A DNA stretch of 19,336 nucleotides from Christensenella sp. UBA4263 (GCA_002395225.1 DGWH01000047.1:1-19336); one strand, 5' to 3'; positions 6,455 to 12,809 are shown, counted from the first letter of the stretch. Numbers and translations: made by a program. Notes: generated by a model from the letters alone, not told the origin.

Positions 6455-6485
6455 TTGACTATCCTCCAGGGGGAGGCCATATGAT
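6455..6485 (+). promoter_or_regulatory. MerR-type promoter/operator with 19-bp spacer
   Basis: TTGACT (6455-6460) and TATGAT (6480-6485) are separated by 19 bp, longer than normal and characteristic of promoters activated by MerR-family regulators. The spacer holds the dyad CCTCC-AGGG-GGAGG (6463-6476), centred within 1 bp of the spacer middle. This predicts that the MerR gene just downstream controls its own promoter by DNA untwisting. Confidence 0.8.
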
Positions 6486-6512
6486 GAACGCTGAGGAGAG
6501 GAGGCTGACAGG

Positions 6513-7304
6513 ATGCTGAAGATCGGTGAATTCTCCAAGCTGTCCCACCTGACGGTGAAGGCCCTTCGTTTTTATGAGAAGAAGGGCATCCTGCTTCCGG
6601 CGTCCACGGACAAATGGACAGGATACCGCCTTTATGAAACCGCCCAGCTGGAAGCGGCCGCAAGCGTCAAGGCGTACAGGCAGCTCGGACTGTCCATCAA
6701 AGAGATCAGGACAATCCAGGCCGGGGCCGATGTCAGGAAGATTCTGACCGAAAAGGCCAATGTGCTCACTGAAGAAAAGCGCATGATCGACAGCCGTCTC
6801 TCCATCATACATCATATGCTGGAGGACAGAGAGATGAGGTATCAGGTCACAGAAAAAACAATTTCGGAGATGATCGTGTACTCTTCCGAAACCGTGCTGG
6901 CTCAACACATGGACATCATGCGGTGGATCCCCTCCGTCGGGGAGGAATGCCTGAGACTGAACCCGGGAATGAAGTGCGCCGACCCGCCCTATGAATTTTG
7001 CGAGTTCCTGGACGGGGAGTACCGGGAGACAGACGTGAAAATTCGCCACAGCGAGGCGGTTGCCGCCGTGGGAAAAGGCAACGATCAAATCAGATTCCGC
7101 CGGCTGCCTGCAGCGAAGGTGCTGAGCGCCTTTCACAAAGACTCCTATGACAGTATCGGTGAAGCCTATGCCTTCCTCATGCGGTATGCGGAGCAGAACG
7201 GCTTTCACGCAGCTGGACTGGCCCGGGAATGCTACATCGATGGTATCTGGAACAAGGAATCGGAAGAAGATTGGCTGACCGAGATCCAGCTGCCGATTGA
7301 GTAA
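6513..7304 (+). CDS. MerR-family transcriptional regulator with GyrI-like ligand domain
   Basis: AGGAGG at 6499-6504 precedes the ATG by 8 nt; the product is 263 residues, near BmrR size. Residues 1-70 are the winged-helix domain (MLKIGEFSKLSHLTVKALRF, EKKGILLPAS, TGYRLYE, LGLSIKEIRTI). Residues about 75-110 form the dimerisation coiled coil, and the remainder is a GyrI-like effector domain with a family-typical end (DWLTEIQLPIE). It lacks the N-terminal cysteines of metal sensors, so it should respond to an organic, perhaps lipophilic, ligand. The 19-bp-spacer promoter at 6455-6485 is probably its own target. A strong terminator follows. Confidence 0.9.
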   Translation: MLKIGEFSKLSHLTVKALRFYEKKGILLPASTDKWTGYRLYETAQLEAAASVKAYRQLGLSIKEIRTIQAGADVRKILTEKANVLTEEKRMIDSRLSIIHHMLEDREMRYQVTEKTISEMIVYSSETVLAQHMDIMRWIPSVGEECLRLNPGMKCADPPYEFCEFLDGEYRETDVKIRHSEAVAAVGKGNDQIRFRRLPAAKVLSAFHKDSYDSIGEAYAFLMRYAEQNGFHAAGLARECYIDGIWNKESEEDWLTEIQLPIE

Positions 7305-7342
7305 CAGATTTCAGTTTCACGGGATGATAATCGATTACGTGA

Positions 7343-7364
7343 GCGCCTCTTCGGGGGCGTTTTT
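7343..7364 (+). terminator. Rho-independent terminator after merR-like gene
   Basis: GCGCCTC (7343-7349), a TTCG tetraloop and GGGGCGT (7354-7360), followed by T5-C-T5. Confidence 0.88.
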
Positions 7365-7386
7365 CTTTTTACCCGCATATACATTT

Positions 7387-7459
7387 TAACGATGAACCCA
7401 CCTGAGGCTATTTTGAACCCGATTCACAATCGTTAATGGGGTTCCGGGGTTCATCGTTA
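7387..7459. repeat. Nested inverted-repeat array
   Basis: A perfect 13-bp inverted repeat, TAACGATGAACCC (7387-7399) and GGGTTCATCGTTA (7447-7459), encloses a second pair, GAACCC (7415-7420) and GGGTTC (7439-7444). The word TTAACGAT also recurs inverted at 7429-7436. The block therefore holds four GAACCC half-sites, two on each strand, and three (T)TAACGAT units in 73 bp. It looks like a protein-binding or recombination site, or the end of a mobile element. There is no T-run, so it is not a terminator. Confidence 0.7.
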
Positions 7460-7474
7460 CATTGTATCAAATAA

Positions 7475-8368
7475 CCGGATAAAATAGATTTCATAATTGG
7501 AAATCCGCCTTATCAGGATGTGACTATAGGGGACAATGATACCTATGCTCCGCCAATATACGATAGGTTTATTGATGCTACGAGAGAGCTTGGGAAAAAA
7601 AGCGCCAGTACGTATTGGGCTGTACTAAAGAAGCGCTTGAAAACCGAAGGCGCGGATCAGTTGCTTACAAATTGTAAGCAACTCAAATTAAAAGCAGCCG
7701 ATGGCAAGCGATACAAAACCGATGTTGCTGACACTGAGCAGCTTCTTCGAATCATCCAGTCCATTCCTTCGAAAAAGGCTGAACCTTTCAAACTTTGGCT
7801 AGCTCAGGTTGGCCGCGAACGGATTGAGGAAACGCTCGATCCGGAGCTCATTGCTGAGCGGCTTTCGGCAACCTATGAGAGAAAAGGTTATACCCGCGAA
7901 TGGATCAACCAGCGGCTAATGGCCATAAGCGCCAGAAAAGAGCTGACCGACGAATGGAAAGACCGCGGGATCCGAGAGTCAAAAGATTACGCTATTCTTA
8001 CAGATGAACTGATCCGTGCTTGGTCTGGGATGTCCACTCGGCAATACAAAGATCTCAAAGGGCTAAAGAAGGAAAGCCTTCGGGATAATATGAGCACCAC
8101 AGAGTTGGTTTTGAACATGCTGGCAGAAACTGCGACAAAAGAAATCTACCAGGCAGAACAGCCAGAAGGCTTTAGCCAGAATAAGCCTGTCGCTCAGCGT
8201 GGAGGTAACATCATTGCAGGCGAAGCTCGAAAGGCTATTGAAAGAGAATCCGGTAAACCTGTCATTACCAGCCAAAATGCCACCCAACTTAATCACGTGG
8301 TTACCCAGATGATTGAGACAAGTGCCGCTGTTACAGACGGAACCAACGAAGAGTCCAGCAAGAGCTGA
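7475..8368 (+). pseudogene. In-frame chimera: DNA methyltransferase motif IV fragment joined to BRO-type phage antirepressor
   Basis: The frame opens after a stop at 7472-7474. The first 40 or so residues read KIDFIIGNPPYQD, then APPIYDRFIDATRELG, the NPPY catalytic motif IV and following helix of Eco57I/type III-like adenine-N6 methyltransferases. From about 7595 the sequence switches to the interior of a BRO-N phage antirepressor: YWAVLKKRLKTEGADQLLTN, IIQSIPSKKAEPFKLWLAQVG, GYTREWINQRL, LKGLKKESLRDNM, TTELVLNMLAE, and QRGGNIIAGEARKAIE. The BRO N-terminal start and most of the methyltransferase are missing. The only start is GTG 7520, with no clear ribosome binding site, so expression is doubtful; a deletion scar is the simplest reading. 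Confidence 0.72.
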
Positions 8369-8379
8369 GGCTCTTTTTT
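8360..8379 (+). terminator. Rho-independent terminator overlapping the antirepressor stop
   Basis: AAGAGC (8360-8365), TGAG loop containing the stop codon, GCTCTT (8370-8375) and a T run to 8379. Confidence 0.75.
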
Positions 8380-8464
8380 AAGCTCCTATTTTAGCCTTCC
8401 CAGATTTCTCCATTCATATTTTGCTCCACTACCAAGAAGGATGGAGCAGTTTTCTGCACCATCC

Positions 8465-8632
8465 TCAATACTTGTGAACCGGATTGATATCCTCGATCAG
8501 TGTCTTCCTGTCGTGGTGCGCTTTACACAGTGGCTGCCAGTTATCCCTGTCCCAGAAGAGCAGCTCATTCCCGCGGTGCGGAACGATGTGGTCTATCACT
8601 GTTGCTTTCCGGTATCCGTCTTCTGGAACGCG
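8465..8632 (-). pseudogene. Phage-type HNH endonuclease, C-terminal fragment
   Basis: Read on the minus strand, the frame gives GYRKATVIDHIVPHRG, NELLFWDRDNWQPLCKAHHD, RKTLIED and a stop at 8465-8467. DHIVPH followed by W..LC..HHD is the core HNH motif of the small nucleases encoded next to phage terminase genes. The usual upstream half, with its zinc-binding cysteines, is missing and the sequence joins tape-measure-like DNA of opposite polarity near 8620-8635. GGTATCC occurs at 8611-8617 and again at 8639-8645 around the junction. Confidence 0.7.
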
Positions 8633-8937
8633 CTGGGCGGTATCCTCGATAAGCCCACCATCCTGCCGCTGGACACCCTGTGGACAGAGATATCCGCAAG
8701 AATGAAAGCGGGCATGATCGACGTCATGTCCGGCTTCATGGGTGAACGCTCCACAGAAAACATGGAATCCCTGCTGCGTGATCTGATCGACGCTGTGAAA
8801 GGCAGCAATGCTGAACCGGAAACCGTACCCGCCGTGAACGTGGAAAACATGGTCATGGCCAGCGATATGGACGCGCGTCCCTTGTCGCCCAGATCAGCGC
8901 CAAGACGCGCAAGCGGCAGCACGGGTACGGCTACTGA
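8621..8937 (+). pseudogene. Phage tail tape-measure-like C-terminal fragment
   Basis: The plus-strand frame gives LGGILDKPTILPLDTLW, MKAGMIDVMSGFMGE, LLRDLIDAVKG and NVENMVMASDMDA. It then shifts frame near 8872-8880 and ends as LVAQISAKTRKRQHGYGY with a stop at 8935-8937. A GGIL.KPT segment and an ENM.....D...L....... R end are usual in siphovirus tape-measure C-termini, and a distal-tail gene follows immediately, as in phage gene order. The identification rests mainly on this context. The remnant is frameshifted and lacks its N-terminal bulk. Confidence 0.5.
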
Positions 8938-8948
8938 CGGAGGTGATC

Positions 8949-9184
8949 ATTACGGCGCCTTATTTTCTCTGGAATGGTGTGAGCTCTGAAGACTACGGTA
9001 TCATGGTTTCTGAGCATCCCGCTATTTCCCGTCCGAAAGAGCGCGTGAGCCAGATCACCACCCGGGTCGCTCCGGTGTGCTGATGCTGCCGGAAACCGAC
9101 CTGTCTGTATATGAGCCTGTGCTGCGGATAGCGCACTGGTGGGTCAGGCCGTATGCTCTTGCCTTTTTTATGGAAATCACATAA
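8949..9184 (+). pseudogene. Phage distal tail (Dit-like) protein, broken N-terminal fragment
   Basis: A ribosome binding site GGAGGTGAT (8939-8947) is followed by ATT at 8949 where an ATG is expected. The frame then reads TAPYFLWNGVSSEDYGIMVS and KERVSQIT. After about 9060 it must slip one base to continue PGRSGVLMLPETDLSVYEPV and WVRP. This is the start of a siphophage Dit protein, the hub between tail tube and baseplate. The lost start codon, the one-base deletion and the break at about 9150-9180 make it clearly dead. The palindrome at 9174-9238 lies exactly at the break. Confidence 0.65.
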
Positions 9185-9238
9185 TTCTTGAGAAAAAATG
9201 TGATCAGAATCACATTTTTCTCAAGAATTATGTGATTT
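9174..9238. repeat. 65-bp near-perfect palindrome with CRP-like centre
   Basis: The left arm 9174-9204 pairs with the right arm 9209-9238 over about 30 bp with a single unpaired A and a 4-nt loop. The centre, TGTGA-N6-TCACA at 9200-9213 within AAATG...CATTT, matches the E. coli CRP consensus layout almost exactly, and TGTGAT/ATCACA units recur at both outer ends. It lies at the point where the phage tail remnant stops. It could be a MITE-like insertion, joined transposon ends or a regulatory palindrome. Confidence 0.75.
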
Positions 9239-9376
9239 TGCTTATTTGACGGACGGAAAACAACCTGAAACCTCCAGCTAAACGAACAGTGACAAGCGTG
9301 GAGAACCTCAAATGAGCAGAATCCTGACACCCTGCGAAAAAAGGATGGTCTGCGGGAGGTGTGTTTCAGCCAAACG
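9239..9376. other. Boundary spacer between accessory region and aldarate locus
   Basis: I see no supported gene here. A 43-codon reading frame from 9313 has no recognisable similarity and runs through the terminator of the opposite-strand operon. The strand switch of the window happens here. Confidence 0.4.
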
Positions 9377-9409
9377 AAAACTGAGGCCGTTGATGGACAA
9401 CGGCCTCAG
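9377..9409 (-). terminator. Rho-independent terminator ending the minus-strand AEC/DUF362/GltD-like unit
   Basis: A perfect 12-bp stem, CTGAGGCCGTTG (9381-9392) with CAACGGCCTCAG (9398-9409), has a 5-nt loop. On the minus strand it is followed by TTTTCGTTT. It lies 26 nt beyond the stop of the AEC gene. Confidence 0.88.
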
Positions 9410-9435
9410 CTGCAATGGAAAGACTGGAAACCGGC

Positions 9436-10341
9436 TCACGTGAGAATGATGCTCCAGATGAAGATAGCCGGAATGGAGCACAGGGTGGTGAAAATCACAA
9501 GACGTGTGGCGAACTGGGGATCACGGTTATACTTAGATGACAGCATGACGGTCGTGGCACCCGCCGGCATGGCGGCCAGCAAAGTGCTGACACCGGTGAC
9601 CATTTTGCTGACGGGGAGCAGCTGACAGGCCAGATAAACCACCAGCGGCATCAGGATGAGACGGTGGACGGTGAAAATCAGGATGGTTCTGTCCACCAGA
9701 TGGGAAAGGTCGATGTTGCTCAGGATCATTCCGATCATGAGCATGGTCAGGGGTGTATTGCATCGGCCGATGCTTTGAATGGGCTCTTTCAGAAAGGTGG
9801 GGAAAGGGAGGTGCAGCGCCATGAACAGCAGACCGAGAAAACAGGCCAGGATGCAGGGGTGGGTGATGACTTTTCGCAGGGTGGCCCGTTTGTCGGAGAC
9901 GCCGGAAAAGATTGCCAGTCCCTCGGACCACATCATGATGCGCTGCGGAATCAGGTAGATGCTGGTGAGCATCAGACCAACCGGTCCGAAAACACCTTCT
10001 GTCACTGGATTTCCGAGGAAGGCGGCGTTTGAACAGATCATGGCATAGGACAGGCTGCAGCGGCGATCCGGGGTCTCTTTCGGGAAAGCGAATTTGCCGT
10101 AGAGAAGGGAAAGCAGCTGGATGCCGATGGACACCAGGAGAATCGCCATGTAGTCGTCGGCAGAGGAATCGTGTCCCGAATTCAGGAAGGAATTGAAGAT
10201 GTTGCAGGGCAGGACGACGTAAAGAACGAGATCCGTAATGACGCCCTGCGCTTCTTTTCTCACCACATTGATTCTCCGGATCAGGAAACCAATGGCGATC
10301 ATGAAAAAGATCTGAAATTCCAGCGTGAGCAGTTTTTCCAT
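9436..10341 (-). CDS. AEC-family (auxin efflux carrier-like) membrane transporter, copy 1
   Basis: The 301-residue protein is very hydrophobic, with about ten membrane segments in the AEC arrangement of two five-helix halves. Marks of the family are the first helix ending GFLIRRINVV, the SYAMICSNAAFLGNPV stretch with VFGPVGL, the YLIPQRIMMW segment, and the second-half PLTMLMIGMILSNID and LLAAMPAGATTVMLS. Known bacterial members carry organic acids such as malate or malonate. It starts 3 nt after the DUF362 stop and is a clear paralogue of the AEC gene at 17878-18801. The locus context suggests an aldarate or a related sugar acid as substrate; that is inference. Confidence 0.88.
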   Translation of the reverse strand: MEKLLTLEFQIFFMIAIGFLIRRINVVRKEAQGVITDLVLYVVLPCNIFNSFLNSGHDSSADDYMAILLVSIGIQLLSLLYGKFAFPKETPDRRCSLSYAMICSNAAFLGNPVTEGVFGPVGLMLTSIYLIPQRIMMWSEGLAIFSGVSDKRATLRKVITHPCILACFLGLLFMALHLPFPTFLKEPIQSIGRCNTPLTMLMIGMILSNIDLSHLVDRTILIFTVHRLILMPLVVYLACQLLPVSKMVTGVSTLLAAMPAGATTVMLSSKYNRDPQFATRLVIFTTLCSIPAIFIWSIILT

Positions 10342-10344
10342 GGG

Positions 10345-11415
10345 TTAATCCTCTGCACTGAGCTGTCGGGCAATCATCTCCGCGGTGGGAGGACATCCCA
10401 TGACACACCGGTCAGCGCCTTTGCAGCATCTGCCGATGCCAAGACCGGAGAGCGTCTGCTTCTGCCATCCCTGACCGATGTAGATGTCCGTGTCCTGACC
10501 GAGGCCGGTGGCATGCAGCGCGCGGACCAGGGCAGCGAAGCAGGCGGAACAGGCCTGATTCTCATGGACGTTCCGGGTCAGCTGGGCAACGGTTCCCCGG
10601 GGCTTCGCATTGGAGGCGCCTGCACTGGGCTGGTTCAGTTCGACGATATCCTCAGCGCGCCATTGTGTGCTGCCGCCGCCGTACTGCTCTGCCAGCTCGA
10701 TATAGGGGACATCCGCGGGACTGAGTCCCATCAGGGCGCGGCCATAGGCATCCAGCTGCACGGCGTCCGTGCCCAGGTACATGCGGTTGGTTTCGACGGG
10801 CGTGCCGCCTTCCTCAAAGTCAAGATCCCCGCAGATGCTGTCAACCACAATCAGCCGGGGCTTTAAGGCAGCCCCCAGTGCGGCAATGGGCTTTTGCAGT
10901 CCCATGGCATGGAAGTGGCGCTTTTCCCTGTCCGGCAGGCAGCCTTTCAGGTTTTTCAGCGCACAGGTCATGATGGTCTGACAATGTCCTTTGAGCACCG
11001 GCAGATCCACCAGCAGGCCGGCATCAAGTGCACGTTCACAGATATCGATGTTTCCGACGGCTGTCCGTACGGAACGGACTTTGTCCTTTTTCAGGTCATA
11101 GAAGGGGACAGACCAGGTCTTGCAGACCTGGTCATATCCGGCCCGGCGCATGGCGCGCATGGTGTCATCGCCGACCCAGCTGCCCTCGATGACACTGATG
11201 TCACGGACACCGTGTTCCCGGAAATAGGCAATGCATCCGCTGAGGACGCCGGGATGGGTGGTAGAACCGCTCTCCGGCGTGCCGGCAATGACCAGATTGG
11301 GCTTGAGTGCCACGGAACCGCCGGCAGGCACCAGACGGATGGCATCCGCTGCGGTAAGCAGCTTAAGGGTCATTTCATGGGCGTCCTGCCCGTAAATCTG
11401 ATAAATCTTCCCCAT
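10345..11415 (-). CDS. DUF362-domain protein with cysteine-rich C-terminus
   Basis: The 356-residue product opens with GKIYQIYGQDAHEMT and the family blocks VALKPNLVIAGTPESGSTTH (residues about 35-54), ISVIEGSWVGDDT, LLVDLPVLKGHCQT, ALKNLKGCLPDREKRHFH, RLIVVDSICGDLDFEEGG and YLGTDAVQLDAYG. The C-terminal 90 residues add cysteines in CSAC and in a GRCCKGADRCVMGCPP cluster, suggesting an iron-sulfur or other metal site. DUF362 proteins have no settled function and often occur with ferredoxin-like domains. Its start lies inside the 3' end of the GltD-like gene (41-nt overlap); a later ATG at 11373 would remove the overlap but also remove the conserved YxIYGxD segment. It is translated with the GltD-like and AEC genes. 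Confidence 0.83.
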   Translation of the reverse strand: MGKIYQIYGQDAHEMTLKLLTAADAIRLVPAGGSVALKPNLVIAGTPESGSTTHPGVLSGCIAYFREHGVRDISVIEGSWVGDDTMRAMRRAGYDQVCKTWSVPFYDLKKDKVRSVRTAVGNIDICERALDAGLLVDLPVLKGHCQTIMTCALKNLKGCLPDREKRHFHAMGLQKPIAALGAALKPRLIVVDSICGDLDFEEGGTPVETNRMYLGTDAVQLDAYGRALMGLSPADVPYIELAEQYGGGSTQWRAEDIVELNQPSAGASNAKPRGTVAQLTRNVHENQACSACFAALVRALHATGLGQDTDIYIGQGWQKQTLSGLGIGRCCKGADRCVMGCPPTAEMIARQLSAED

Positions 11416-12631
11416 TGTTTTCCATATACCTCATCATGCCTGCAGCGGCATTTTTGGCGTTGTTGACCGCATGAACGACGGTCAGGGATCCGTGGACCAC
11501 ATCGCCTGCGGCAAAGACACCGGGACGGGTGGTCATGTTGTTTTCGTCGACAATCAGGAGACCGCGTTCGTTGGCGTTCAGGCCGACCGTGGTATTGACC
11601 AGTTTGTCCTTTGGCCGCTGATTGATCGCGATAATCGTGGTATCGGCCCGGACCAGTTCATCCTCGCCGGTGACTCCGGTGGGCCGGCCCTGTTCATTGA
11701 GGACGGAGTTTTTAAAAACCGGCCCTTCCGGCGTGATGCGCTGAATCGATTTTCCGAAGAAAAATTCGGCGCCGTCCAGACGGGCATATTCCATCTCATG
11801 ATCACTGGCCGGGGACTTGTTTCCCCGCTGGAAGAGCATGACCCGGCGGGCGCCGTGGCGGAAAGCTGTGCGGGCCACATCCATTGCCACATTGCCCATG
11901 CCGATGACGGCCACGGTCTGCCCGATGGTATAGCTGATGGGCCGGGCCAGGTAGCTGATGCCGAAATGAACATTGGGCAGGGTTTCCCCTTCGATGCCCA
12001 GGGTGCTGGGGCGCCAGACGCCGGTGCCGATGAAGACCGACCGGTAGCCATCCCGGAACAGGTTGTCGATCATCAGGTCGCCGCCCATGACGACATGGGG
12101 ACGGATCTTGACGCCCAGCTCCAGAAGACGGGCCTTGTACCGGTCGATGATGGTCTTGGGCAGACGGAAATCCGGGATGCCGTACTGCATCATGCCGCCG
12201 ATCCGGTCTTTTTCCTCGAAAATCGTGACGCCATAGCCGTGATAGGCCAGCACGAAAGCGGCGGTCAGGCCGGCCGGACCGCTGCCGATGATGGCGGCGT
12301 TTTTCCCGTTAAATGGCGTCGCTCCCTCAAGGGTCATCCGATCCAGATAGGCATCTGAGATGTAGTTTTCGATTTCATAAAAGTGAACCGGCTGTCCCTT
12401 GCGGCCCAGCACACAGTGACCGGCGCACTGGGCCATGTGATCGCATACTATGGAACAGACCAGGGACATGGGATTGTTTTCAAACAGAACCCGGCCTGCC
12501 TCCATCAGCTGGTTTTCCTTGAACAGCGCGATGACTTTGGGAATCGGGGTATGCGCCGGACATCCCTCCGTGCACATCGGCTTTTTGCACTGGAGACAGC
12601 GCGAGGCTTCGTTGGTAATTCGCAGTGCCAT
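11375..12631 (-). CDS. Stand-alone GltD-like FAD/NAD(P)-dependent oxidoreductase with N-terminal Fe-S domain
   Basis: The 418-residue protein follows the small subunit of glutamate synthase. Cys12, Cys15, Cys20 and Cys24 plus Cys59, Cys63, Cys69 and Cys73 form the two four-cysteine clusters of the N-terminal domain. GSGPAG at 116-121 binds FAD, VIGMGNVAMD binds NAD(P)H, and the C-terminal FAAGDVVHGSLTVVHAV segment closes the FAD site. No large subunit (GltB) is nearby. Such orphans act as electron-input modules for other partners, and the overlapping DUF362 gene, also cysteine-rich, is the obvious candidate. AGAAGGGGG stands just before the ATG. It is the first gene of a three-gene unit with DUF362 and AEC copy 1, downstream of the garD terminator. 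Confidence 0.87.
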   Translation of the reverse strand: MALRITNEASRCLQCKKPMCTEGCPAHTPIPKVIALFKENQLMEAGRVLFENNPMSLVCSIVCDHMAQCAGHCVLGRKGQPVHFYEIENYISDAYLDRMTLEGATPFNGKNAAIIGSGPAGLTAAFVLAYHGYGVTIFEEKDRIGGMMQYGIPDFRLPKTIIDRYKARLLELGVKIRPHVVMGGDLMIDNLFRDGYRSVFIGTGVWRPSTLGIEGETLPNVHFGISYLARPISYTIGQTVAVIGMGNVAMDVARTAFRHGARRVMLFQRGNKSPASDHEMEYARLDGAEFFFGKSIQRITPEGPVFKNSVLNEQGRPTGVTGEDELVRADTTIIAINQRPKDKLVNTTVGLNANERGLLIVDENNMTTRPGVFAAGDVVHGSLTVVHAVNNAKNAAAGMMRYMENNGEDLSDLRAGRP

Positions 12632-12721
12632 GGTTTCCCCCTTCTATATGAACGATGATTTGGTCCTCAGGCGCCTCTGTGATTCAGGTGCGCATCGTTG
12701 ACAGCCTGCCGCTTTGCGGCT

Positions 12722-12773
12722 TGTGCACTGGCTGAGCAGGTACTTTTTCGGCGCTGCTGCTCGCCAGTGCACA
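12722..12773. repeat. Large intergenic hairpin between garD and the GltD-like gene
   Basis: TGTGCACTGGC (12722-12732) pairs with GCCAGTGCACA (12763-12773), and inside it GAGCAG (12734-12739) pairs with CTGCTC (12757-12762), with one T bulged out and a 17-nt loop. No T run follows on either strand, so it is not a simple terminator. It may be an RNA stability or control element, or an operator. A small GCCGC/GCGGC hairpin lies beside it near 12710. Confidence 0.6.
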
Positions 12774-12779
12774 TGCCAG

Positions 12780-12801
12780 AAAAATCGATGCGTTGCATCG
12801 A
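12780..12801 (-). terminator. Rho-independent terminator after garD
   Basis: On the minus strand TCGATGC, loop AAC, GCATCGA (12801 to 12785) is followed by TTTTT (12784-12780). It begins 9 nt after the garD stop codon. Confidence 0.75.
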
Positions 12802-12809
12802 GCCCAGTA

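Larger units (their letters stand above)
5908..7316. repeat. Pair of 15-bp direct repeats starting at two stop codons
   Basis: TAACAGATTTCAGTT occurs at 5908-5922 and again at 7302-7316. In both places the TAA is the stop codon of a gene (TIGR04076 and MerR). A few bases later both copies continue with similar GCGGGA / ACGGGA. The repeats bracket exactly the GyrI-like plus MerR block (5923-7301). Coordinates given span both copies and the DNA between them. Confidence 0.6.

Noticed and set aside
6019..7208. Minus-strand frames of 214 and 249 codons opposite the GyrI-like and MerR genes
   Set aside because: They are shadows of well-supported genes with good start signals on the plus strand.
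8441..8989. Long plus-strand reading frame of 182 codons
   Set aside because: Its first part is the antisense of the HNH fragment and its middle is the tape-measure remnant; the ending after 8880 is out of frame. It is a composite of two pseudogenes.
9196..9217. Calling the palindrome centre a functional CRP site
   Set aside because: It matches the E. coli consensus layout, but symmetry is forced by the palindrome itself and no promoter is placed suitably beside it, so it is reported only as a finding.
9055..9330. Minus-strand 91-codon frame across the palindrome
   Set aside because: It is made of antisense phage debris and the inverted repeat; no start signal or family.
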